This document shows positions 1 to 11,208 of a stretch of DNA of 64,000 nucleotides, piece after piece. The stretch's first letter is position 1; every line of letters starts with the position of its first letter. A program made the translations under genes and the position numbers. The notes under the pieces were generated by a model. The model ran no database searches. It saw only the letters and a program-made list of their open reading frames with translations, and was not told the origin of the DNA. The DNA lies in the NCBI GenBank assembly GCA_023078685.1, contig JALGAS010000001.1:4898001-4962000 (forward strand), written 5' to 3'. Source of the DNA: Neopestalotiopsis rosae (Eukaryota; Ascomycota; Sordariomycetes; Amphisphaeriales; Sporocadaceae).

Positions 1-617
1 GTATGCCACCTACACTGAGATGAAACCCTCTGGATACGCCTGGTGGATTGCCCGCCTCGAAAGATACAACTTCTGGGGTCTCCTTGGTAACTGGCAATCT
101 GGTACAACATGTGAGTCCACACTGAATTGCTTACCGCCCTGGACTTTGCTGACCCGCCCAAGTGCACGATCTCTTTGCCAATTTAATCACAAAGTCGAGC
201 AATCCTTACACTTATAGCGCGACTGATTACGTGGCTGCGCCTGGCTTCTGGGTCTACAAGTACTATGCTCAAAACATGACGGGTGTGCGTCTCACCACGA
301 CTGGCAGTACCGATAGACTATTGGACGTGTACGCGACAAAGGACTCGAGCACAGTGCGCTTGCTCGTTGGCTCGCGCATCACCACAGGTACCTGGGCGGT
401 CCAGGTCAACGGCTTGAGCTCGCTGGGCTACGGGACCTCGGGCACCGTCACCATCAGCACTTGGGGCTTTGACGGATCCGATCCTCTGGCAGCACAAGCC
501 GCGCCCAGCTTCCGCAACACTGTTGACCACACATTCTCTGGCGATACCTTGAGCTTTCCGATCTATCAGGATAACAACTACAATGCTTGGGCCTTTGAGT
601 TTGCAGTCTTGAATTAG
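1..617 (+). CDS. Putative secreted glycoside hydrolase, C-terminal part (5' truncated by window edge)
   Basis: The reading frame is open from base 2 and continues over a probable 52-nt intron (111-162, GTGAGT donor, AAG acceptor) to a TAG at 615-617. About 185 residues are visible. The upstream part is aromatic-rich (YAWWIARLERYNFWGLLGNW); the downstream part is a beta-rich stretch (VRLTTTGSTDRLLDVYA, then GTWAVQVNGLSSLG) ending in WAFEFAVLN. This layout, a catalytic barrel end followed by a beta-sandwich, resembles C-termini of fungal GH39-like or beta-xylosidase-like secreted glycosidases. The catalytic residues lie outside the window, so the family is an inference. It is followed on the same strand by a GH127-type gene, so both may be polysaccharide-degrading enzymes. 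The AAG acceptor is weaker than CAG, and the splice site could be off by a few codons. Confidence 0.5.
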
Positions 618-1481
618 GGGGTTGATGGACATGTATGGGCTTCACTTTTGTGTTGTAAGGAGAATTTATAACGACTGTATCCTACCCAAATCTGAAAACT
701 TTGAAGATCCCCAGTCCTGAAAGACGCCTTGCAACAATGCGTGTGAATTTAAGAAAGTGGTTAGACTGAAAGGGTGCCCATTCTTCCAGTTGCACTTTTG
801 GTGATGATTGATGTGATATACTGTAGTTGAACCCTGCCCAAGATTCCCAGCTCCAAATGCAGTACAGTTACGAAGTACTATAGGTACCTATTCGAGCAGA
901 CAACCATACTAGATCACATATGTACAGACCCAAACGCCACTTTCGCTTAACTGTATCGATGCAGATCATGTGGCTTGGATTGAATTGGTGTAGTTGAGAC
1001 GCACGCAACGCCCATGATTCAATTGAGGTGAGTAATCGTCTAAGTGTAGCACTACGCATCCAAATGTACCCCAAATCGGTCATGTCACATTAGTTGGGTG
1101 TCATGCCATCAGGCCACTGGCGTCTGCCCACTGCCGGGCGCTGCCAGGGTACCGCGCGGGGGTTTGTTCCAGTGGGGTGCATATCTTAGCGACCCGGAGT
1201 GCACCAGATCCCGGTGGGAGGCAGTACCTCACTCGCAAGCATTAGTGGAATATCTCTACGCAGACGCAGTGGACATTGACTGTGATGAATCACAATTCCG
1301 CAGATCTTGTGAATTCTCCGGCCGGCAAGAATTCGGCATAGGATGCACCGTGACCGGGGGGCTTATCTCTGATCACCTCATTGTATATAGTTTATCACGA
1401 TTGAATGCAAAGAGCATCAAGTACTCCAGGCAGCGCTTTGGGATCTAGTGAATGCGAGTACTCCAAAAATCACAACTCATC
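618..1481. other. Intergenic, glycoside hydrolase 3' end to GH127 promoter
   Basis: This 0.86-kb stretch should hold the 3' UTR of the upstream gene and the promoter of the GH127-like gene. Short open frames here have no recognisable protein features. No RNA gene or repeat was seen. Confidence 0.5.
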
Positions 1482-3595
1482 ATGTCTCACCCTCAGACCA
1501 CCTTTGCGAAGACGACATTTCATGGTCCTTCGATCCTGAAAAGTCGCCAGAGTGTCGTCGGTCGTGTCACGGCAAAAGCGCAACTGAAGCAGCTCCGCGA
1601 GACTGGCAGATACGACTGCTTCAAACTCCAATGGCATCCCATTTACGACGAGCGGGACGCATGGCCGGTGCCAAAAAGCCTGTTCTGGGACAGCGATGTG
1701 GGCAAGTGGATAGAAGGCGTCTGCTATCTGCTCGCTGCGGAATACGATGCCGAACTTGATGCGGCAGTGAGGGAGCTGGTCGAGATGATCCGAGGTGCGC
1801 AGCAGGACGATGGCTACCTCAACGTCTACTTTACTGTCGTGGAGCCAGACCAGCGCTGGTCCAATATCAGAGACCAACATGAGCTGTGAGTTGTGACGCT
1901 TTTCCAATCGCCCGATTAGGCCATGGTCTGACTCCGAACTCAGGTACAACGCCGGCCATCTCATAGAGGCCGCACTCGCTCATAGGCATTACTACAAGAA
2001 TGATCTACTCATGGAGCCAATTGAAAAATACGTCGGCTTGATCCGTTCCGTCTTTGGACCAGGCGAGAAGCAGAGACACGCATACCCCGGACATCCAGAG
2101 ATTGAGCTCGCCCTGCTTCGTCTCTACACTGCCACTGGAAACCAGGATGCATATGATCTGGCACAGTACTTCATTGAAGAGCGAGGAAACCCCAAGGGAC
2201 AAGACGGAATGCTCTATTATGACTGGGAGGAGAAGCAGCGCGGCGACAGCAAGTACAAACGTCCAAACGCGTACCCTATGACCGAGAGCCACTGGTACAA
2301 TCAGGCGCATGCGCCTATTCTGGAACAAAAGTCCGTAGAGGGCCATTCCGTGCGAGCCATGTACCTCCTGACGGCGGTGGCCGACCTGGTCTATCAAGAC
2401 GTCGGAGGCAAGCCATACGCCCAAAGTAAGCAATACTTGGCAGCTCTCGACCAACTCTGGAACAACATGGTGGACAAGAAAATGTATGTGACTGGGGGCA
2501 TCGGCGCCATGCATCAGTGGGAGGGCTTTGGGATTGACTACTTCCTCCCACAAAGCACCGACGAAGGCGGCTGCTACTCGGAAACGTGCGCTTCCATTGG
2601 CGTCATGATGCTCGCCGAGCGTCTGCTACACCTGGACCTCCACTCGCGGTACGGCGACATTATGGAGTTGCAACTCTACAACGCCGTCATGACGGCCATG
2701 AACTTGGAGGGCACGGCCTTTACATATGTCAACCAGCTTGGGAGTTCGGAAAAGGACAAGAGCGCCCGCGAAACATGGTTTGAATGCTCTTGCTGCCCGC
2801 CCAACCTGATGAGGCTCTACGGGAGTCTGGGTGGCTATCTGTGGGATCATGGGGCTACGGCCGACGGCGCTTTCATCAATGTGCATCTCTACACTACAGC
2901 TCAAGTCAGTTTCGAAGCCGGCGACCAAAAGATCCAGTTTACGCAGAAGTCAAACTGGCCATGGCAAGGGAAGATCGGTTTCGAGCTGGAATCGGACGCC
3001 AAGGTGGACATCCGGCTCAGGCTGCCAGCATGGTCCGGCGGGAAGTATATAGTAAGTGTCACCGCGATGTTGATTATTATGTGTGTTTTGCTGACGGTAA
3101 ATCTTTCAATAGTTGGAACCCCCAATCACCGATCCCAAAGTCGACAATGGATACTTGCTTTTACCGTCATCGTATACCTCACACAACAAGCAGTTCTCAT
3201 TGGAGATACATGGATTCGAACCCCGGTACATTTCGCCGCACCCGTATACGAATCAAAACACGTTGACGCTGGCCCGAGGCCCAATTATATACTGCTTGGA
3301 AGACGCCGACAACGAATGGGAAGATGACCACTTCAGGAACATTGTTATGTCAGAGGACGCGCCCGTCACTGAGTTTGAACGCGAGATTGCGGGAGAGAAG
3401 TACATTGAGCTGCGCACCTCGGGCTCGGTTCGAAGTTTGGACTCTTGGAACGGCCAGCAACCCGGATCTGAGCCGGGAGCCAAGAGCAGTCCAAGGGCCT
3501 TGAGCGGAGAGAAGGAGCTCGTGTTGATACCATACTATCTGCGGGCAAACCGTGGTGGAAAAGGTCATATGAGGGTCGGACTGCTCAAGCAGTAG
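1482..3595 (+). CDS. GH127-type beta-L-arabinofuranosidase-like enzyme (former DUF1680)
   Basis: Three exons (1482-1885, 1944-3051, 3113-3595; introns 1886-1943 and 3052-3112 with GTGAGT and GTAAGT donors) give 664 residues, normal for GH127. The family removes terminal beta-L-arabinofuranose and uses a zinc-bound cysteine nucleophile. The four residues of that site are visible: Glu348 and Cys350 in YSETCASIG, and Cys418-Cys419 in ECSCCPPNLMR. The N-terminal half is the alpha/alpha barrel (YNAGHLIEAALAH, HSVRAMYLLTAVADL); the C-terminal part is beta-rich. I chose ATG 1482 over in-frame ATG 1452 because it has A at -3. There is no clear signal peptide, which suggests an intracellular enzyme acting on imported oligosaccharides. 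Fungal members have been little characterised, so substrate specificity is inferred from the family. Confidence 0.9.
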
Positions 3596-4213
3596 AACAA
3601 TTGTAGGGCGCAAACATCGCTTATGTAGAGACGCTATCAATTATAGAAACACACGACGCTATGTGACCGTAGAAGGAGTCATGGTAGATAGATATGAAAG
3701 GCTCAATGCATTTTTCCAACAGCAATATTTTACTTGATTCTAAAAGAAGACTTGGTTGCAAGTATCAATGCCGAACCACCACTAGATTTGTGACGGCAAG
3801 TGGACAGCCAGCGCTGAATTAGGCACATAAGCCACGGAAGTTGGAGAGGGTCTCAGTGCTGTCCCCGCACTCCAGCACCCCGCGACCTCCCCAAATTCCC
3901 CAAATGCGACCCCCTTTGGCTCCCTTTGCCCCCCTTTGCCCCCCGTACTTGGACGAGGGTATGTACATTGGTGGACTAAAGATCGCTCGGAACCAACCTA
4001 CCGGGTTCCCCTCGCTTGATCTGACGCTTGGAGTCGCCTCGCGCATCCGTCAAAGACCAAGACGGGCCTTTCGCGATCTGTTCAGAACGTGGCTCGTGTT
4101 ACGTGCCCATACATCTTTGACAATGATGTACAGGATCGCCAGTTCACCGTCTTAGTTTGTCGCGACTTCGCCATCTCTTTAATCAACATCATTGCGGCCA
4201 TGCGTCTTCCGCC
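3596..4213. other. Intergenic, GH127 3' end and promoter of zinc-finger regulator
   Basis: Contains a pyrimidine-rich tract near 3880-3950 with repeated CCCTTTG-like units, typical of a fungal promoter or 5' leader before the regulator gene. No coding feature was recognised. Confidence 0.4.
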
Positions 4214-7200
4214 ATGTCATCGCCAAGTCACGACGGCCCTGGGGAGGAGGGACAGCTGGGACAGTCTCAAAGTAACGCGGTCAAACACCAGTGCCCTCAA
4301 TGCCCATGCACTTTCAAACGGATCGAGCATCTCAACAGGCATGTGAAAAGCCATACATCGCAAAAGCCATTCGTTTGCGATGTGTGTTGTAAGGAATTTG
4401 CCAGGAGGTAAGCCGATGGCTGCTGCAGTATCTGACTTGGTGAATATGTGCTAATATATCTCAAAGTGACATCCTCCACCGTCATAGTTTCACCCATAGG
4501 ACATCCATGGGAGACACTGGCAGACCCAAACGAAGAAGGGCTTGTACAGAATGCGCAAAGGCACGGGAGAGATGCAGCAAAGATGAGCCCTGCAGGAGGT
4601 GTTCCAGCAGGGGACTGTCTTGCGCATACCCCCCAGAGCCGCGGGGAAGACAACCTCGGCGTTCCCCTCGACACGACATGTTGACAATGGATGCCCGCCC
4701 GAGCCCGCAGCAGGCTCACGGCTATCAGCAGTCGCCAGAACCCCAGCTACAACCATCTTTATCGGCATCACAATCATTGCCGGTCGCCACTCCTCAATCT
4801 GTTCAATCTACGATTGAGATCATGGGGGCAGGTGCTCAGCGTCAGCCGCAGCAGCACGGTCATTTGCAGATTGGGGGAGACAATGGCACTAGCAGTATAA
4901 GAGGTGCACATATAACGAACTCATATCTCAGCACCATGTACGACCCTGCCGGCCAAATGGATGTGGATACACTGTTCCCACTTGTACAAGACCAAGGAGG
5001 CTTCAGCCAAAGCATGGATTATCCCATGAACTGGCTCCCAGCGAATGACACCATCAACATAGACTACAGCTCTATACTCGATTTCGGCATCGGACCATTT
5101 GCAGACACAAGCCCACTTGGCCTGGGTGCGACTCAGGACTTTTCCCTTCTGCCAGCTGATACGAGTGTCGCTCAACACGGGCGACTAAACATTCCGGCGG
5201 CTCAGATGAATGCGACCACTCCAGGCAATCGACAACTCGGTCTAAACGAGTCTGCCGCGCTTCTTCACACGGCCGTATCTATTTCATCCCCGACAAATAC
5301 TACATCTTCACAATCTCAAAGCTCCGGATCTGGGTCGAGACTTTCTACCCAAGGAGGGCTTTATGCTACCAGCAATGATGGTGCTAGAGTCCCATGCACA
5401 ATTCGCTCAAGACAGCACCGGCACTTCTTCTCGGGGGCAACAGCAGTAAAAGCTCCTTTCGATGGCGAGTCTTCAGCCGACGATATGGGCCTTGGATTCC
5501 CCCCTCTTGGTGGTATCATGTCAGAGGATATTGACGAGGCGATCGAGGGAATATCACGATCAACACATGACACGATCTTGGCCAATTTCCAAAAGTTATG
5601 CCTCACACCTGGCAACTTCTTTCCTGCTTTCGTCAACGACAGCTTCCCGAGCCTGAACCAGATAAATATGCTGATTCAGCTCTACTTTGAATTCTTTGAC
5701 CCTATTTTTCCCATTGTGCACCGAGAGCAAGTTGAGATGAATGATTTTTGGCCTTTGCCTCTAGCCATGTGTGTTATTGGCTGTCGCTTCACCGACACAC
5801 GAGAATTTAATGGGAGTGTCGCACCGTTCCAAGAGTTTCTTCGCAGAGTTTTGGCATTAGAGTCTGAGCTGAATCCAGCGCAGAAGAAGCTACTACCACT
5901 GACCCAAGCCTTGATTTTGAGTCAGGTTGGTCTACTCTACTCTGGACAGCGCAAGACATTCCTGCAGGCCAGAGCTAGGCGCAGTGGCCTGATGGAGCTC
6001 ATTAACATACTCCGGTCATCAACGGTCCAAGATAGTCCCTTCAGCGGGTCAAACGAAGCCGAGGTCACACACACGCAAAGAGACTGGGAGTTATGGATCA
6101 TTTCCGAGACAAAACGGCGACTTGGGTACTCGGTCTGGGTAAGGCGTCATTTTCTTGCCCCTCCAACTAATTGTGTTCAATGGCTGAGAGTCGTAGCTAC
6201 TCGACTGTATGTCACGATATCATTTTGGTGAAACACCCACCGCATCGACAGATATCACCCAATACGAGCTTCCTAGTGAAGAACTTTGGAACTGCAAAAC
6301 AGCTTGGCAATGGTCGCGGTTAATTCGAAAGACTGAGAGTAAGACCACTAGGTGCAGTACCAGACACACGAGCTTGAAGCTGACCTAGTCGCAGGAAACC
6401 CGTCGCTTGCCTCGGCAGTGACTGTGCTGTTCCTTGAGAAGAAAGTAAAAAAGGATATTGGACAGTTTTCAAGCCTTCTACTGCTGCATGGTATATACGA
6501 GGAGATCAAAAGGGTTCAGTCTTATCTCGACAGACCTCTTTCATCCTGGGTACCTTCACTGTGTTTACACCCAGGATTGTCGCCTGCAGAGAGTGGTCAT
6601 GGGTCTAGCCCACCATCTGATACAAAGGCCAGCCTTGCAGTCTGGCGCAACGCGGCTCTGGACTGTGTCGACGTCCTTCACTGGGCAGCCAACGGTACCA
6701 TTGCAAGCGCGGCAGGCGTGGAGCACCCCACTGTCTTGCATCTTCACCTGTCGAGGGTGGTCTTGCTGGTGCCATACAAGAGCATACAGACTTTGGCAAA
6801 GTCGATATCGACATTGACAGCGGGCCGCTCCACTGCCTGGTCGAGGGCAGAGAGGGAAGAGGCTTTGCGTGCCGAACAAGAGGTCGTACGGTGGGCGCAG
6901 CAGGATGAGGTATGTCTTTTTAGTTCTAAATCCTTTTTCAGCGTCAGCGCCCAGAACTAATGCGTTTGCAATTCAGCATAAAGCCAGACTCGCTGTGCTT
7001 CACTGTGGGTGCTTCTACTGGCACATTCGTCGTTACAGCCGTCGTGCCTTCTACGAGCCAATTTCTGTATTTCTTGCTACTCTGACGCTATGGGCGTACA
7101 GCATGTATGCTTCACGATCATCACCAGTGGGAGCAGAGGTACATAGCGACATGGAAGGCAATCGGAGCGGAAGCGTTACCCGACATGCCTCTCCAGGAGC

Positions 7201-7567
7201 ACGTTCAGATCAAGTATTTACTAGTCAAGAGCCTGGGTACCACGTGCAAGGTGCTACAACCCAGCCGGACTTCGAAGACGACCCAGAGCCAACATTCATC
7301 AGACTGGACCGTCCCAACGACGATGAGATGGTACAGCAATTCGTCAAGTCTGGACGACCATCAGTGATGCGGGCCTACATAACAGGAGTAGGAAACATAT
7401 CCTCGCCACAAGGACCAGCCAAGATTCTGAGAGAAGGACGAAAGATTTTGAGTTCGGTGTCAACTAGCTGGAGCAGAACTCGGGATTATATTTCAACACT
7501 GGAATCTGTCGAAGCGGTGACAGTCAACAATCATACTTGGAGTTCTCGTGAGAGGTTGTTTAGATGA
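4214..7567 (+). CDS. Transcription factor with tandem C2H2 fingers plus Zn2Cys6 cluster and fungal_trans domain (frame break near 6340)
   Basis: Exon 1 (4214-4407) encodes one C2H2 finger (HQCPQCPCTFKRIEHLNRH); the second (FVCDVCCKEFARSDILHRH) is completed across the intron 4408-4466. Exon 2 (4467-6138) continues with a canonical Zn2Cys6 motif, C-x2-C-x6-C-x5-C-x2-C-x6-C, beginning RACTECAKARERC, then a long low-complexity linker and the fungal-specific transcription factor domain. Exon 3 starts at 6197 after intron 6139-6196 and reads LLDCMSRYHFGETPTAS and ELPSEELWNCKTAWQW. The conserved sequence then resumes in another frame from about 6352 (SLASAVTVLFLEKK) to 6909, followed by intron 6910-6976 and a last exon 6977-7567 (HCGCFYWHIRRYS). 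No normal-sized intron reconciles the two frames at 6339-6352, so the gene has either an assembly indel or a real lesion. The product would be about 1,050 residues, nuclear and DNA-binding; target genes are unknown. Confidence 0.8.
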
Positions 7568-7619
7568 CAGGCCTACTCGTCGCTGGTAAAACGGGGTCTA
7601 TCAGATATGCCAAGCACGA

Positions 7620-9015
7620 CTATTTGGCAATCACCTTTTCATCTTTGAGCGTATCAAATATGCTCTCCAGATTCTCCCAGCTATCATAATAACCGGTCCA
7701 GCCCAGCTTTCGAGCCTTGCTCATGCTCAACACAACGTTGTAGTCACGACCCCAGGCAAAGTCGGCAAATCCCCATGAGGCCTTCTCCAGCGCGGAAGGG
7801 TCAAGGCCTTCTCGCTCGCTCAGCTTCTTCCAGGCCGCTTGGACGTCCTTCTGCTGAGCCCACTTGACCAGATTGATCCGCTGGCGGACGTAGCTCTGTG
7901 GTGCGCGATCCTTCAAGCCAACAGCATCAGCTTGAACCGAAAGCGGCGGGCTGGGCACCAACGCCTTCTCCGCGGCCAGTGGTGCGGGTCGCGAGAACTG
8001 GTCCGCTGGCACTGTGAGGCCAAAGTACCTTGCTACGCGCGGCCACAAATTCATCCACGACTCGACGTCGCCGTTGGCCACATTGAACGCCTCGTTGGCT
8101 GCGCGGGGCTCGAGCGCGGCCCAGCGGCAGAAGCGCGCGTGCAGGCCAGCGTCGGTGAAGACGGTGACGTTGTTGGTGTAGAAGCCCTCGAAACCGGGGA
8201 ACACGAGCTCACCGGTGCCCAACTCCTTGGACACGGCCGCGTACAGGGCAATGGCGCTGCCAAAGTTCATAAAGTTGCCCTTGGCGAAGCCGAGGACTTC
8301 ATTGGAGTAGGTCACGTTCCATTCGATGCCGTGCTTCTTAGCAAAGTCGTGCAAAATATGTTGTTGGCGGTAGTAAAAGTTGGGAGGAAAGGGGGGCTCC
8401 GGCATCCTGATGTCTGACGTTAGTAGGCTCCTTTACAAATAGAGTTGAGAAAAGCGACGCTACTCACCAAGGGTCTTCCTCAATCATGGGAACCTTGGTC
8501 CGACCGAGAGCGACACCATATTGCTTGGCGCCGCAGACCAGAACAAATCGCTTGACACTGGAAGCATGACCATTGATTTCGAGAGCCTTGCAGAATGCGG
8601 CCAGCATATCACCTGAATCTAGATATCAGAAAATCGCTCTTGATTACTCCGGTAAACCAAGTGAAAACTCGCCGTTGACACGGGTATTCTCCTCATCGGA
8701 ATCCATCTGCAGGTATGCAGCAAAGAAGACATAGTTGGCCTTGAGGTCTTTCAGGTCCCGCGCCATGTCTTCGGCGGCAGCGTTGAGATCAATGTGGACG
8801 TGTTGTACCCGGGGCCCAAAGTCCTCCTTCTTGGACCGGGACAGGCTGTAGATCTTTGACCATTCCTCTGGGTGACTGCAAAGTTCCTTGACGATTTCTC
8901 GTCCAAGGATACCTAGAGGTTTGTAATTTTAGCCATGTACCGTTGTTTTGAATGGAATGAGAATGCTCGGCATCATGTCCTTACCTGTCGCACCCGTTAC
9001 AATCGCGGTCGGCAT
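7620..9015 (-). CDS. PRISE-type short-chain dehydrogenase/reductase (progesterone 5-beta-reductase/iridoid synthase-like)
   Basis: Four exons on the minus strand (9015-8985, 8912-8673, 8612-8468, 8406-7620) give 400 residues, the normal size for this family. The N-terminus is a Rossmann dinucleotide site (MPTAIVTGATGILGREIVKE). The conserved NFYYRQQ stretch carries the PRISE-type tyrosine pair that replaces the classical SDR YxxxK. The C-terminal part (WGFADFAWGRDYNVVLSMSKARKLGW) is typical of fungal members. Known members reduce activated C=C bonds in enones using NAD(P)H; the fungal substrate is unknown. The second intron (8613-8672) has a GC donor (GCGAGT), the only choice that keeps the frame. 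The gene converges on the upstream zinc-finger regulator with about 50 bp between stop codons, and an EthD gene lies beyond its promoter, so a small metabolic cluster is possible. Confidence 0.85.
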
Positions 9016-10112
9016 ATTTGTGGCGTTGATTGTGTTGTGTGTTGTCGGAGATTTTGTTATTCGTGTAGGGTTACTTGTATTGATGCTATTTAGAAGACCA
9101 TTGAATTGCAGAAACCAATCTAAATTAATATATGCATCGTGAATATCATCGCCAATAGGCAATGTGGATTAAGCTCCTTTGGGCCAAACTTTCCTCCATG
9201 TTTCCTCCAATCTTGTAATCAAGGGATTTGCTGGTGACGACATATGTTTTTGCAATTCCCAGTACGCTACCGACTTTGCATTAGTCCTGCCTCTTTGAAA
9301 AGCTTAACGCAGGAAGGGAGTGTCCGTAGCATTGATACGTCACGGGAGAATTTTTGGCCTGTGAATGGCACTCTCTGAATAATGACTGCAGTGGGGCATC
9401 AACGCAATTTGCACTTCTGTTTGATCTCAACTATGGGGTCGTTTGTTCTGCCGCCCTTCAATTCATCATGCAGTGCCAAGATTAGGAGTATCGGGTTCAC
9501 TTTTTCACATTCTTAGTCATGATCCCCCAGACTGGATTCCTCATTCAAAATTTCGGCAGAATGGCGGGTTGATTTTGAATCATCCGGAGGCGCCAAGCCT
9601 TGCGACTATGCCCAAATTCGGCACGACTCATGGGGTCAAATACCGAGTATAGCAAAGCCCGAGTGATATATCATGGTTCTCCTGATGATGGCGCACTCAA
9701 ACACAACCATCGATTTTCGGGACAAATGTGACAATGCAACCTGCTTCAGCAATGTGTTGACGATAGTCCATATTGCAAAGCATATCCCGAAATAGCAGAA
9801 AACACTTTTCAGGGCTACCTATGTCATACACGTAACTGTTCAACAAAGATCCTATCACTAGTAAACGGTGACGCCGATCATGGGACTGGGAAATCGATGT
9901 TGGTGACATGAAGGATTTATTGCAGTGGCAAATGTGGTGAAATCTGCCCCTGACTACCCACAAGATGAGTCTTGATACACACGTTTGCATCGAATCGTGT
10001 ATGGACGCATACAGCATAAATATGGCCTATCGTGCTTCTTATGAATAGCGGTCAATTGAAATCGTACCGCAGAGAGGAAAAACACATACCTGGTTTTCAT
10101 AGGATAAATACT
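9016..10112. other. Intergenic, shared promoter region of PRISE and EthD genes
   Basis: About 1.1 kb between two divergently transcribed genes. No convincing coding frame, RNA gene or repeat was seen, so it probably holds both promoters. Confidence 0.45.
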
Positions 10113-10600
10113 ATGAACAACGGCAATTTGAGGTTCACAATGCTGATCAAGCGCAAGCCTGACATCAGCGAAGAGGAGTTTCACAAGTACTGGACAGAGG
10201 TGCATCCTTCTGTTGTCAACGAGTGGCTGGCAAAGCACTGTGTTGTGCAATACATTCAGGCAAGTCAAGATACAGCAAAGTAGTACAACACATCACGGAC
10301 GGCAACTGACTGACATATTTCCAGTATCACATTCCCTCGTCACTCCGCGCGCAGAGCGAAGAAGTCTGGACCGAGCTCGGCTCTGACCACGTCAGCGATT
10401 TCGAGGGCCACGTAGTACTCACTGTGCCCAGCCTCGACGCCCTGAAGAACGCCCTGGCCGATCCCTACTACAAATCCCACGTCCAGCCAGACGAGGCCAA
10501 ATTCATCGACGCCAAGAGCTGCTACCGGACGTTTGGCTATGATCAAGTGTATATCAAGGACAAGCAGATAGTCTCAAATGGTATTGCAGCATCGAGCTAG
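10113..10600 (+). CDS. EthD-domain (dimeric alpha/beta barrel) small protein
   Basis: Two exons (10113-10259 and 10325-10600) give 140 residues. The intron 10260-10324 has a GC donor in the strong context CAG|GCAAGT and a CCAG acceptor; joining across it gives a continuous frame (VVQYIQ then YHIPSSLRAQ). The start of the domain is diagnostic: FTMLIKRKPDISEEEFHKYW followed by TEVHPSV, the EthD signature. Fungal EthD proteins often accompany polyketide or other secondary-metabolite genes, where some act as small dehydratases, decarboxylases or cyclases. No polyketide synthase is in this window, so the role is open. ATG 10113 is preferred because the domain begins immediately after it. It is divergent from the PRISE reductase gene. 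Confidence 0.8.
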
Positions 10601-10631
10601 GGAAATAATTTAGATTTTTCTATAAGACGAA

Positions 10632-10664
10632 ATTCTTATATGCTTACTAATAGCCTATAAGAAT
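10632..10664. repeat. 9-bp perfect inverted repeat (hairpin)
   Basis: ATTCTTATA and TATAAGAAT separated by 15 nt, 32 bp after the EthD stop codon. It may be a 3' UTR structure. The AT-rich arms make it a weak hairpin, and chance is possible. Confidence 0.6.
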
Positions 10665-10878
10665 AATAGACTGCTTAGTCTGGGCCGTCTGCACAGGAAC
10701 GTCGGCCAAAAAGTACAAGTCACCATACCTCTCGCCTACACCTGCTTCAGAACCTGCATCAACAGCACCCACCAATCCCCCGTCCAGGCTGCATCAGCGT
10801 GCAGAGATCGAGCGCAAAGTGTGTCGCTGCTGCCATGAACCCGCTGTGAGATGAGCTCATGGCTTAAGATATTCATCT

Positions 10879-11208
10879 TTAGGGAAAACAAACTAGAAAA
10901 GAAATCTCCAAATACCTTTTTTTAATATAGCTTTCTTTTTGGAAAAAAGAAATAATATTAAAAGAATAAAAAAATAATATTTTTTCTCCTTTTTCGCTTT
11001 TCTTTTTCTCTACAGATATCTTATTAGTGCTAGGAATAGCGACTGGAATCCCAATCGCGCGCAGGTCAGCGATAAGGACCTGTTCTGCGGTCGAGCAGGC
11101 GTTTTCGTCCTTCAGCTCGTGCCATACGATCATCTCCGTGATGTTGGTCTCTGGTCGAGGCGGTGCCTCTTTGGCCTTGGAGGCCTGGGGCTTTGAAGAG
11201 TCGGCCAT
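10879..11208 (-). CDS. Weak candidate small hypothetical protein
   Basis: A 109-residue frame opens with a genuine ATG (MADSSKPQASKAKEAPPRP) and has a plausible soluble N-terminal half (NITEMIVWHELKDENACST, then ADLRAIGIPVAIPS). After about residue 65 it runs into AT-rich DNA and becomes a Lys/Phe/Ile-rich tail that looks like translated non-coding sequence. I do not recognise it. It could be the first exon of a gene whose remainder is lost, a remnant, or chance. No intron can be assigned with confidence. Confidence 0.2.
   Translation of the reverse strand: MADSSKPQASKAKEAPPRPETNITEMIVWHELKDENACSTAEQVLIADLRAIGIPVAIPSTNKISVEKKKSEKGEKILFFYSFNIISFFQKESYIKKRYLEISFLVCFP

Noticed and set aside
3208..3226. 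Sequence GGATTCGAACCCC resembling a tRNA B box
   Set aside because: It lies inside the third exon of the GH127-like gene, where it encodes HGFEPRY, and no tRNA cloverleaf surrounds it.
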